Assembly: GCF_030687835.1 (NCBI RefSeq)
Contig: NZ_CP117449.1
Span: 1,364,001-1,428,000, forward strand
Length of the DNA: 64,000 nucleotides
Direction: 5' to 3'
From: Pseudomonas hefeiensis
Lineage (GTDB): Bacteria; Pseudomonadota; Gammaproteobacteria; Pseudomonadales; Pseudomonadaceae
Numbering within the stretch: position 1 is the stretch's first letter; each line of letters starts with the position of its first letter. This document shows positions 39,824 to 47,841 of the stretch, piece by piece. Below the pieces are notes generated by a model. It had not been told where the DNA came from. It saw only the letters and a program-made list of their open reading frames with translations, and ran no database searches. Position numbers and translations under genes: made by a program.

Positions 39824-40759
39824 TTAAAGCAGGCCGTCCTCGGCGCATACCTTCACGATCTGCTCGCGAAACCAGATGTTGGCGTTGTCCTGACCGGGTT
39901 TCTCGCTCCACATCATATCCAGCGTAAAATTCGGTAAGCCCGCTGGTGGCCTGCGATGGCTGTATTTGCCTTCATCGCAGGTCAACGCCTGGATGCGCCG
40001 AGGCAGAGTCAGGATGAAATCGGTCCCGGGAATCATATTCAGTGCTGCCACGTAGCTGTTGGCCCGGGCGACAATCTGTCGGTTGTAGCCTTGCCGGGCG
40101 AGCCAGCCATCCACCATATTGGTGTCGGACGTCCAGGGCGTCGGAAAAACATGCTGGCAGGCAACAAACGCTTCCAGATCAAATTCCTCCTTGGGCAGCG
40201 TAAAGTTTTTATCGACCACGCAGACCAACTCATCTTCCAGCAATATTTGCGATCGTAATCCCTTGGCGCTGCGATGAAAGTTGGGACCGAAACAAATGAC
40301 CAGATCGAAGCGACCCTCCATCAGTTCGTCAACTGGAATATCTTTGTGGAATTTCGTGATGTTAATGATGACGGGGAAACGACTGCCAATGAATCGTTTC
40401 ACTAACTGGGGAAGTATAAGAAGTTCAAAATACTCCGGGGCGCAGATATTGAATGTTATTTCTTTTTGGGTCGGGTCGAAAGTTTGAATGCCGGAGTGGC
40501 ATATATTAATGGTTTTGAGGATGGTGAGTACGTGGCTGTACATGGCCGTGGCTTTGTTCGTGGGCCGCATGCCACTACGGGTATTGATGAATAACTCATC
40601 TTCAAAACTTGTGCGCAGCTTCTTCAGGCAGTAGCTCACGGTTGACTGGCTCACGCAAAGGGTCTCGGACACCTCGGTGACGCTGCTTTGCTCGTACACC
40701 GCGACAAACACCATCAGGTCCTGCATGTCCAGCTTTCTAAGCAAATTACTATTGAGCAT
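39824..40759 (-). CDS. LysR-type transcriptional regulator
   Basis: This 311-residue LTTR has an N-terminal winged HTH (LRKLDMQDLMVFVAVYEQSS, recognition helix near VSQSTVSYCLKKLRTSF) and a C-terminal periplasmic-binding-type co-inducer domain from about residue 90. ATG at 40759 has AAGGATCTT immediately upstream; an ATG at 40783 would add eight residues. It diverges from the six-gene operon starting at 40931, the classic arrangement for an LTTR controlling a neighbouring pathway. The gene is visibly less GC-rich than its neighbours: 27 of 60 bases at 40441-40500 are G/C. This suggests recent acquisition. The co-inducer is unknown. Confidence 0.9.
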   Translation of the reverse strand: MLNSNLLRKLDMQDLMVFVAVYEQSSVTEVSETLCVSQSTVSYCLKKLRTSFEDELFINTRSGMRPTNKATAMYSHVLTILKTINICHSGIQTFDPTQKEITFNICAPEYFELLILPQLVKRFIGSRFPVIINITKFHKDIPVDELMEGRFDLVICFGPNFHRSAKGLRSQILLEDELVCVVDKNFTLPKEEFDLEAFVACQHVFPTPWTSDTNMVDGWLARQGYNRQIVARANSYVAALNMIPGTDFILTLPRRIQALTCDEGKYSHRRPPAGLPNFTLDMMWSEKPGQDNANIWFREQIVKVCAEDGLL

Positions 40760-40930
40760 AAGATCCTTCTCGGCGCAATCCATCAGGTAGCGTCCCTTGT
40801 TTTTATGACAAAGGGGTTTATTTATATATTAGCGGAAGGCATTTATTTTTTAAATGGCTTGTGGGAATTTTCTTAAATATGCTCGCCTCGCTTTTTATAG
40901 AAATCCTGCACAAGGACGGAGGAGGACGAT
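40760..40930. promoter_or_regulatory. Divergent control region, lysR and biosynthetic operon
   Basis: This 171-bp AT-rich region (16 G/C in 40801-40860) lies between divergent starts. An exact palindrome ATTTA-TTTTT-TAAAT (40841-40855) fits the T-N11-A form of LysR boxes. I cannot assign a single -35/-10 pair with confidence. Confidence 0.5.
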
Positions 40931-41548
40931 ATGCAAATTCGCGTCGCAGAAACTAAGACACCGTTATGGGTGCAAGCCACTGAAGTAGTGAAAGAGAAAT
41001 TTCGCAGTTCTTATTCGGCATCGGTTGAGCCGAACCCACAATACTTTGCGGTCACCCAGGATCCGTCAGACCGTATTCTTGCCTGTGCCGGTATTACATT
41101 CGCGGACCACCGCACACTGTTCTCCGAGCAATACCTGGCGCAACCGATAGAAGCGATTTTGTCCCAGCGCCAGGAGAAAACGATCGACCGCTCAAACATT
41201 GTCGAGATTGGCAATCTGATCTCCCATCACCTGACGGCCGGCATGATTCTGGTCAACATGATCCCCCTGCTGTCCTGGTGCATGGGCGGGCATTACTTGT
41301 TGTGTACGGTGACGCCCCGGGTTCGGCAAATGATGGAAAGTTGCCAGATCGATTTCGAGCCGCTGCTGACAGCAGACCCTACACGCCTGACCGAAGACGG
41401 TGGCAAGAACTGGGGGACCTATTACTCCAAATTGCCGGTCACCGGGTTCATCCGGGTAGACCCGCAGCGCTCGCGCTTCGCGGCCATGACGCTCAACACC
41501 TCGTTCACCCAACTGCCCAGCGATTCACTGGCGAGGGCGCAGCCATGA
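40931..41548 (+). CDS. Thermostable-hemolysin family protein (GNAT-like)
   Basis: This 205-residue protein resembles the family named after Vibrio delta-VPH. That family groups with GNAT acyltransferases and acyl-homoserine-lactone synthases by fold (my recollection of the Pfam clan). It lacks a signal peptide, arguing against a secreted toxin. Visible are VKEKFRSSYSASVEPNPQYF near the N terminus and a central acidic block NIVEIGNLISHH (Glu92), placed like the VE-R motif of GNAT/LuxI proteins. A strong GGAGGAGG ribosome site precedes ATG 40931. It is first in a six-gene overlapping operon, and its stop overlaps the ligase ATG by four bases. Inference: it transfers an acyl group activated by the adjacent ligase. 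Confidence 0.75.
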   Translation: MQIRVAETKTPLWVQATEVVKEKFRSSYSASVEPNPQYFAVTQDPSDRILACAGITFADHRTLFSEQYLAQPIEAILSQRQEKTIDRSNIVEIGNLISHHLTAGMILVNMIPLLSWCMGGHYLLCTVTPRVRQMMESCQIDFEPLLTADPTRLTEDGGKNWGTYYSKLPVTGFIRVDPQRSRFAAMTLNTSFTQLPSDSLARAQP

Positions 41549-43110
41549 GCGGTGGGTTTATCCATCAATTGCAAAGGGCGTTGCAAGACAATCGCCAGGC
41601 TGTCTGCGCGGTGGACTGGTCGGCGTCGGGCGGCGAGCCGCAGGCATTGACCTATGGCGAGCTGGAACATCGGGCGCTCAATCTGGCCGCCGAACTGCAA
41701 CGGCGTTTTCCTTGCCCGGCCCATGGCGATCATGTGGTCTTGGGAATTGCCACGCGTAACAGCAGCGACTGGCTGGTGGCCGACCTTGCTTGCCTGTTTG
41801 CCGGGATCACCGCATTACCCTTGCCGTTGGCTTTCAGCCAGGCCCAGGCAGAGCATTTGGCCGAGCGTTGCGACGGGTTTGTGGTGGATGCCGCCGGGCA
41901 GCGAACACTGGCACAGCGTTGGAAGTTGAATTTCCCTGAAAGCCGTTTGCGCCACATCAGCGAGCCGGTCATCGAACAGCCTTTGTTGCATACGCCCGAT
42001 GGCGATGAAGACTGGATCTGCAAAATCATTCACACCTCGGGCACGACCAGTCGGCCGAAGGGCGTGCAGTTAAGTACCCAGGCGGTCGGTGCGGTGCTGG
42101 CATCGCTGCGTCAACGCATGCCCGCCGATGCTCATCGCCGTTACCTGTCGCTGGTGCCCTTGAGTTTGCTGCTCGAACAGGTGACTGCCGCCTATCTGCC
42201 GTTGCTGGCGGGCGGAACCGCGCATTTCTTGCCACCGAACGAAGCGTTGCTCGGCGAGCCAGGGGCTTCGCCACAGCGTCTGGTCGACTGGATCCTGCAG
42301 GTCCAGCCAACGGCCTTGACGGTGCCACCGGTCATGGTCAATCGCTTCCTGGAACAAATGGACGAGGGAGGCGAGCAGGGCGAGCGCCTGGCGGGCTATC
42401 TGCAATCGGGTGTGCATATTACCTGCGGCGGCGCGGCGGTCAGCATCGATGTGCTGCGCGGTCTGGCTGAGCGGGGCATTGCTGTGTACCAAGGCTACGG
42501 CCTGTCCGAGAACGCCTCGGTGGTCAGCATGAACACCTTCGAACAGCAGCGCCTGGGCAGCGTGGGCAAACCCTTGCCCCATGTCCAGGTGCGTATCGGC
42601 GCTGACCAGACCATCGAGGTCAAGAGCAGCTCACTGTTCAGCGGCTATTCCGGCACGGACCCCAGCGCCTGCTCCATGTCCGGCGATGGCTGGATGGACA
42701 CCGGCGACCTGGGAATGCTGGACGCCGATGGCTACCTCTACGTGCACGGGCGCAAGAAGAACGTGATCTGCCTGCCCAACGGGCGCAACGTCAGCCCCGA
42801 ACAGGTTGAGCTGGAATATCGCAAATACCCCGGCGTCAACGATGCCGCGGTGTTTTTCGATGAGCGCCACGGCCTGGTGGCGTTGCTGTGTGTCGAGTCG
42901 GCACCGGCGCGCGATGAACTGGTGGCCTGGTCCGCCGGGCGTTTTTCCGACATCGAACGACCGAGTCGACTCTGGTTGTTGACCCAGGATGACCCGTTGA
43001 TCGAGCAGCTTTACACCGTTACCGGCCGACCGAAACGCGCCGACATCGCCACTGTTTTTTCCACTCTGCAAGGGACTGCATCCAATGACCACGCCTGCCT
43101 TTCACTTTGA
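41545..43110 (+). CDS. AMP-dependent acyl ligase (ANL superfamily)
   Basis: This 521-residue stand-alone adenylating enzyme has the P-loop A3 motif TSGTTSRPKG (residues 164-173), A5 YQGYGLSENASV, and the A7/A8 region DTGDLGMLDADGYLYVHGRK with NGRNVSPEQVE. These features are closer to long-chain acyl-CoA ligases than to NRPS domains. No carrier-protein domain is attached and none lies nearby. At the C-terminal A10 position the usual GK is TGRPKR (Arg495, Lys497), so the catalytic lysine is shifted or replaced. It overlaps the GNAT-like gene by 4 bp and the dioxygenase by 26 bp. Inference: it activates a carboxylic acid for amide formation. The substrate is unknown. Confidence 0.85.
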   Translation: MSGGFIHQLQRALQDNRQAVCAVDWSASGGEPQALTYGELEHRALNLAAELQRRFPCPAHGDHVVLGIATRNSSDWLVADLACLFAGITALPLPLAFSQAQAEHLAERCDGFVVDAAGQRTLAQRWKLNFPESRLRHISEPVIEQPLLHTPDGDEDWICKIIHTSGTTSRPKGVQLSTQAVGAVLASLRQRMPADAHRRYLSLVPLSLLLEQVTAAYLPLLAGGTAHFLPPNEALLGEPGASPQRLVDWILQVQPTALTVPPVMVNRFLEQMDEGGEQGERLAGYLQSGVHITCGGAAVSIDVLRGLAERGIAVYQGYGLSENASVVSMNTFEQQRLGSVGKPLPHVQVRIGADQTIEVKSSSLFSGYSGTDPSACSMSGDGWMDTGDLGMLDADGYLYVHGRKKNVICLPNGRNVSPEQVELEYRKYPGVNDAAVFFDERHGLVALLCVESAPARDELVAWSAGRFSDIERPSRLWLLTQDDPLIEQLYTVTGRPKRADIATVFSTLQGTASNDHACLSL

Positions 43111-43966
43111 AACCGCGGACATTTCCATCGTCGAGTCGCACCACTTCGCCAGCCTGGGCAAGAGCGAGCTGTATGAGCTGCTGGGCCATTACGGGGTCGT
43201 GCTGTTTCGCAACTGTATCCACAGTGCTGAAGATTTCAGCGCCTACGTCAAGCACAACAGTTCGCGGCTGAGCCTGGATCCGGCCCGCGTCATGGTGGGC
43301 GGCGCGGCACAGTTGGTGGACGCCGGGCATCAGGCGGTTGGTCTGCACTGTGAAAACGGCAACTCGCCGTTCTGGCCGGACATGACTTGGTTCTATTGCC
43401 AGGAAGCACCACGCAAGGGGTCGCAAACGACGTTGTGTGACGGTGAGAAGGTGTTGGCGAAACTGTCCCCGGTCTGCCGCCGATTTTTTGAAGAAAACCC
43501 TATCCGCTACAGCCGTACCGTTGCGGGGGAAAAGTGGCGTCGCTTGGTTTGCCACTATTCGCCTGCGTTGTCGGACCCGGCGGCCGTCGAAATCGAGGAT
43601 CTGTGGCAAATCATCGGGGAGGACCCGCAGACGGTTATTTCCTTCAACCCGGCCGATGATTCGATTCATTACGCCTTCAGCACCCCGGCGATCCTCACGT
43701 CCGCGTTCAGCCAGCGTCCGGCCTTTGCCAACAGCATTCTGGGACCGTCCTTCAACTACGAAGCTCCTGTGATCGACACCGTGGGCGGGCAGCCGATCCC
43801 TGCCGGGTTTCTGCTGGAAATTGCCGAAGTGTCCGCCCAGTACACCTGCCCGGTTGGCTGGCGCGACCATGACGTGGTGATGATCGACAACCGTCGGGTC
43901 ATGCACGGTCGTGAAACCATCGTCGACGAACGTCGACGCATCTTCAACGCCTTGAGCTATCGCTGA
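43085..43966 (+). CDS. TauD/TfdA-family Fe(II)/2-oxoglutarate dioxygenase
   Basis: This 293-residue oxygenase has the facial triad visible as H88-C-E90 (GLHCENGNSP) and distal H274 (IDNRRVMHGRET), with Arg residues in RRRIFNALSYR for 2-oxoglutarate. Enzymes of this family hydroxylate, desaturate or decarboxylate small acids and build several amino-acid antimetabolites. The HxE rather than HxD form occurs in part of the family. ATG at 43085 lies inside the ligase gene, and its stop is 8 bp before the next gene. It is part of the operon; the substrate is unknown. Confidence 0.87.
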   Translation: MTTPAFHFETADISIVESHHFASLGKSELYELLGHYGVVLFRNCIHSAEDFSAYVKHNSSRLSLDPARVMVGGAAQLVDAGHQAVGLHCENGNSPFWPDMTWFYCQEAPRKGSQTTLCDGEKVLAKLSPVCRRFFEENPIRYSRTVAGEKWRRLVCHYSPALSDPAAVEIEDLWQIIGEDPQTVISFNPADDSIHYAFSTPAILTSAFSQRPAFANSILGPSFNYEAPVIDTVGGQPIPAGFLLEIAEVSAQYTCPVGWRDHDVVMIDNRRVMHGRETIVDERRRIFNALSYR

Positions 43967-43974
43967 GACTCATC

Positions 43975-45099
43975 ATGAATAACAAAAAATACATCATCAG
44001 CGGACAGTACGAGACCTACCTAGACGGCGATGGTCGGCAGATTATCGACCTGACCGGCGGGTTCGGTTTCCAGGTGCCGCCCGTGATCGAGGCGGTCAGT
44101 CGCCAAGCGGACATCATGGGGTTATCCAACCGGGTGCTGATGTCCGAACCGCTGATTGCCTTGTGCCGACGCCTGGCCGAGCTGCTGCCCGCGCCGCTCG
44201 TCAACTCTTATGTGTGCAGCTCCGGGGATGAGGCGTTCGAGGGTGCATTGAAGTTGTGCAAGGGCCTTAAGCCCAAGGGCAACACCATCGTGTTCATCCA
44301 GGGCGGTGATTATGGTGCGCTGACTTACGGACGTTGCCTCAACGCCGCGCAAGACGATCTGACGGTGCAGGATTTTCTGGGGCTCAGGCGGGTGGCGATT
44401 CGGCATCTGGCTGACCTGGACGCGGTGGACTGGAGCGATTGCTTCGCGGTGTGCCACAGCAACACCCGCGTGGACGCCAACGGCCGATTGCAACTGCTCG
44501 ATCCTGCCTTGCTCGAGCAGTTGCATGCCCGCGCAGCACAGGCTTGCGCACCGGTCATCGCGGTCGACACCCACAGTTGCCTCGGTAGCCTGGGTTCGCT
44601 GTTCGGTTTCCAGCGTTATCGTCCTGTCCCGGACATTGTCGTGCTTGGGGGACCCTTGGGGGGCAGCGCGATTCCCATCGGCACCTATACCTGCAGCGAG
44701 CGTATGGCCTGGCAGGTCTATGGGCGAAGCAGTCCAGCCAAACACGGCAGCACCACCGCCGGTAACCCGATGGCGTGTGTAGCGGCCCTGGCCGCCCTGG
44801 ATTATGTGCAGGCTCACGACTCGCCTCGTCATTGTCTGGAGAACGGTCAGCAACTGGCGCAAACCCTTGCTTCATTCGGTGCCGTGGCCGTGGGCGGCTG
44901 GGTCAGCCTGCCGCTGGCCGATGACCTGCAACCGTCCCTGCTGTGCGAAGCGCTTTACCAGCAAGGCGTTTATATCAACCCACCCCGGGGCCGCGAATTG
45001 ATCTTGCGCTGCCCGATCACTGCACGCCCCGAACAGATTCAACGTGCCGCCCACCTCATCAAGGAGACGCTAAGCCATGTCCTTACTCAGGCCGCATGA
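43975..45099 (+). CDS. Class-III aminotransferase-like pseudoenzyme (PLP lysine absent)
   Basis: This 374-residue protein has the class-III fold: SSGDEAFEGALKLCK, PDIVVLGGPLGGSAIPIG and STTAGNPMACVAALAAL align with family blocks. At the Schiff-base position, where the partner has SKGLTGG, it reads GGPLGG: Gly226 (codon GGA, 44650-44652) replaces the essential lysine. The YHG loop is DYGA, the VEP motif is replaced by HSN, and DEIQTG is DTHSCLG; only the Asp is kept. It is shorter than the ~450-residue family norm. The reading frame is intact and overlaps the next aminotransferase gene by 23 bp. It is unlikely to transaminate alone and may be a structural or substrate-binding partner. Confidence 0.85.
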   Translation: MNNKKYIISGQYETYLDGDGRQIIDLTGGFGFQVPPVIEAVSRQADIMGLSNRVLMSEPLIALCRRLAELLPAPLVNSYVCSSGDEAFEGALKLCKGLKPKGNTIVFIQGGDYGALTYGRCLNAAQDDLTVQDFLGLRRVAIRHLADLDAVDWSDCFAVCHSNTRVDANGRLQLLDPALLEQLHARAAQACAPVIAVDTHSCLGSLGSLFGFQRYRPVPDIVVLGGPLGGSAIPIGTYTCSERMAWQVYGRSSPAKHGSTTAGNPMACVAALAALDYVQAHDSPRHCLENGQQLAQTLASFGAVAVGGWVSLPLADDLQPSLLCEALYQQGVYINPPRGRELILRCPITARPEQIQRAAHLIKETLSHVLTQAA

Positions 45100-46417
45100 A
45101 CAACTGCTGGATGATTGCCAGCGGCACTGGAGCGCATCGGCGGCCAAGCTGTATCGCCTGGGCAAGACCAGCGTCGAACAGCAGACCGATGGCATCCATG
45201 TCACCGACCACACCGGCAAGCGCTTCATTGATTGTGCGTGCAGCTACGGGGTGTTTATCGTCGGGCATCGCAACCCGACGGTGCGTGAGCAGGTGCAGAC
45301 GCAACTGAATCAGTTGGCCTGGGTCCCGGAAGGCCGGCGCCATCCGCTTCAAGACAAACTGTCCGAGCGGCTTTGCCAACTGGTGCCGGGAGAATGGGGC
45401 GACGTGCAATTCATGGTCTCGGGCGCCGAGGCCGTCGAGCAGAGCCTGCGTTATGTGCTGCGGATCCAGCCCCAGCGCCGCAGGATCGTAGTGATGAGCG
45501 GCTCCTACCATGGCAAGACCCTGGCAGCGATGAGCATTCTGGGCCAGCAACAGCACCACAGCAGTTATGGCATTGCTTGCCCCGAAGTGACCTGTGTCCC
45601 CTACGGCGATTTCGCCGCCCTGCAAAAGGCCGTGGGCGAGGGTGTCTGTGCGGTGTACGTCGAGCCGATTCTGGGCGGCGCTCATCTACAGGTGCCCCCG
45701 GTGGGCTACATGGCCAACCTTCGCGCCTTGTGCGACGCCACGGGCACCCTGCTGGTGGCGGATGAAATCCAGACCGGTTTCGGGCGCTGCGGCAAATGGT
45801 TCGCCGTGCAATATGACGACGTGGTGCCCGACATCATGATCCTCTCCAAGGGCCTGACCGGCGGCTACACCTCGTTCGCTTGCGCCATGTACAGCCAGCG
45901 CCTGGCCACCCAGTATCCGCTCAGCGAAATCGAACCCGACACGCGAACCAACGGCGGGCATCCGCTAGCCTGCGCCTCGGCGCTTGCGGCCATCGACTAC
46001 ATTGAGCAGCACAATCTGGTGGAGCTCTCGCGGGTCAACGGCGGGTTGCTGCGCCACGGCCTGCAACGACTGGCCTTGCGTTATCCGCACATTGTCGAGG
46101 ATGTGCCGGGCGTCGGCCTGATGACGGGCCTGCGCCTGCGTGGTTCAGTCTATGAGGCGCTGATGAGCATGGAGCTGGGCAAGCGTGGCGTCCACGCCGG
46201 GCACTCAATGAATGAAAAGGCCGAACGCCCGGTGTTGCGTTTCTATCCGCCGCTGAACATCACTCCCGAAGCCTTGCAGCATGTCCTGGCAATGATCGAA
46301 GAGTCCCTGCAGGCCATCGATCGGCGCCCGGCGTTGGCGGTGAAAGCGTTTTCCCTGGTGGTGCGCAACATGTACCTGTTGCCCAACAAGTGGCTGCGCA
46401 GCAAGGAGGCGTCATGA
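45077..46417 (+). CDS. Class-III PLP-dependent aminotransferase
   Basis: This 446-residue enzyme has all catalytic signatures: SGAEAVEQSL, SYHGKT with His145, VEPILGG with Glu196, Asp229 in ADEIQTGFGR, and the PLP lysine K258 in ILSKGLTGG. It belongs to the group that includes ornithine/acetylornithine, diaminobutyrate and omega-amino-acid transaminases. The C-terminal extension (after about 415) is hydrophobic and basic (NMYLLPNKWLRSKEAS). It overlaps the lysine-less paralogue upstream by 23 bp and the amidase by 4 bp. Substrate is unknown; it is the likely source of the amine in the pathway. Confidence 0.9.
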   Translation: MSLLRPHEQLLDDCQRHWSASAAKLYRLGKTSVEQQTDGIHVTDHTGKRFIDCACSYGVFIVGHRNPTVREQVQTQLNQLAWVPEGRRHPLQDKLSERLCQLVPGEWGDVQFMVSGAEAVEQSLRYVLRIQPQRRRIVVMSGSYHGKTLAAMSILGQQQHHSSYGIACPEVTCVPYGDFAALQKAVGEGVCAVYVEPILGGAHLQVPPVGYMANLRALCDATGTLLVADEIQTGFGRCGKWFAVQYDDVVPDIMILSKGLTGGYTSFACAMYSQRLATQYPLSEIEPDTRTNGGHPLACASALAAIDYIEQHNLVELSRVNGGLLRHGLQRLALRYPHIVEDVPGVGLMTGLRLRGSVYEALMSMELGKRGVHAGHSMNEKAERPVLRFYPPLNITPEALQHVLAMIEESLQAIDRRPALAVKAFSLVVRNMYLLPNKWLRSKEAS

Positions 46418-47835
46418 GCCTGTTCAACCCCGATACGCTGACCCTGCGGGAAATGGCCGGTCTGCTGCGACGTGGTGTGCTGACCAGTGCCTCGTTGCTG
46501 GAGTTTTACCTGCAACGCATCGCTGAGCGTAACCGGCAGATCAACGCACTGATCCAGTTGGCGCCGGTTGAGGAACTGCGGCGCCAGGCCCGCGAGGCGG
46601 ACGAGATGGCGCGCGTTGGCCAGATCAGTGGTCCGTTGCATGGCATTCCCATCACCATCAAGGACGTCCTGCATGTGCGTGGTTTCAAGATGTCCCGGGG
46701 GTTGGGGGAGCTGTTGGGCGAACCCAGCGAGCAGGACGCAACGGCCGTCGCCCGGCTTCGCCAGGCCGGAGCGATCATCCTGGGCATCAGCAATGTGCCC
46801 GAGCTGTGCATGGCCTTCGAAACCGATAACCTGGTCTACGGCCGGACCCTGAACCCCCACGACCTGCAACGCTCCGCCGGCGGCAGTAGCGGCGGGGAGG
46901 CAGCGGCGATCGCTGCCGGATGTTCGCCGGCCGGGCTGGCGTCCGATGCCTGCGGCAGCGTGCGGATACCGGCGCACTTCAATGGCATTTGTGGTTTGAA
47001 ACTGACCCAGGGAAGGGTGCCGTTGACCGGTCAGTTTCCCAATGACCGTTCCGGACTGTTTCACATGACCTCGGCCTTTGGCGTGATGGGCCGCTATGTC
47101 GATGACCTGGCGCTGCTCGGCCAACTGATCAGCGGTGCCGACGGGCAGGATCCGGACACCGTCGATGTACCGTTCGCCGACAGCGAGCCGCTGGCCAGCC
47201 TGCGGGTGGCGCTGTTCTCGGCGTCGAGCCGCACGCCGGTCAGCGCGGCGGTGAGCCAGGTCTTGCAGCACGTCGAACGGTGCCTGGGCCCGGTGGTGGC
47301 CGAGGTGAGTACGGTCGCGCCGCCGATGCTTGATGAAGCCTGCGATGTGCTGTGGCGGGTATTCATCACCGGCGCCGACGCCGGTCGCGGCTGGCGGCAA
47401 CTGTTCGAGTCCATGAACAAGCAACGTTTTACCCCGGCCATCGCTCAACTGCTGGACATGAGCGAGGCGGTGGAGTTGACCGTGGATGAAGTCAAACGCG
47501 ACTGGATCATGATCGATACGTTTCGCTATCAGTTGGCGAAGTTCTTCAAGCAGCACGACCTGTTCATCTGCCCGGTCTTTCCAGACGTCGCGTTCCGCCA
47601 TGGAGAATCCCTGAAGGATCGCGACCAGTATGCCTTCGTGTTCCCGTTCAGCCTCAGTGGTTCCCCGGCCGTGGTGATTCGCGCCGGAACTGACCCGGCC
47701 ACCGGAATGCCCATCGGCATCCAGATTGTCGGACCCCACTGGCAGGAGGAACGGTTGTTGGCGGTGGCCGCTTTCCTGGAGCGTGAGCTGGAGCGCTGGA
47801 GTCCGGTTACGCCCCGTCCGGCATCGACGTACTGA
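46414..47835 (+). CDS. Amidase-signature family hydrolase
   Basis: This 473-residue enzyme has the complete Ser-cisSer-Lys triad: K83 in PITIKDVLHVRGF, S158 in SAGGSSGGEAAAIAAG and S182 in SDACGSVRIPAHFNG. Such enzymes hydrolyse amides or, in reverse or by transfer, form them (GatA, fatty-acid amide hydrolase, malonamidase types). ATG 46414 overlaps the aminotransferase stop. It is last in the operon; the convergent EamA exporter stop is 6 bp away. It could release an amide-masked product or trim an N-acyl group. The substrate is unknown. Confidence 0.9.
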   Translation: MSLFNPDTLTLREMAGLLRRGVLTSASLLEFYLQRIAERNRQINALIQLAPVEELRRQAREADEMARVGQISGPLHGIPITIKDVLHVRGFKMSRGLGELLGEPSEQDATAVARLRQAGAIILGISNVPELCMAFETDNLVYGRTLNPHDLQRSAGGSSGGEAAAIAAGCSPAGLASDACGSVRIPAHFNGICGLKLTQGRVPLTGQFPNDRSGLFHMTSAFGVMGRYVDDLALLGQLISGADGQDPDTVDVPFADSEPLASLRVALFSASSRTPVSAAVSQVLQHVERCLGPVVAEVSTVAPPMLDEACDVLWRVFITGADAGRGWRQLFESMNKQRFTPAIAQLLDMSEAVELTVDEVKRDWIMIDTFRYQLAKFFKQHDLFICPVFPDVAFRHGESLKDRDQYAFVFPFSLSGSPAVVIRAGTDPATGMPIGIQIVGPHWQEERLLAVAAFLERELERWSPVTPRPASTY

Positions 47836-47841
47836 CCGCCC

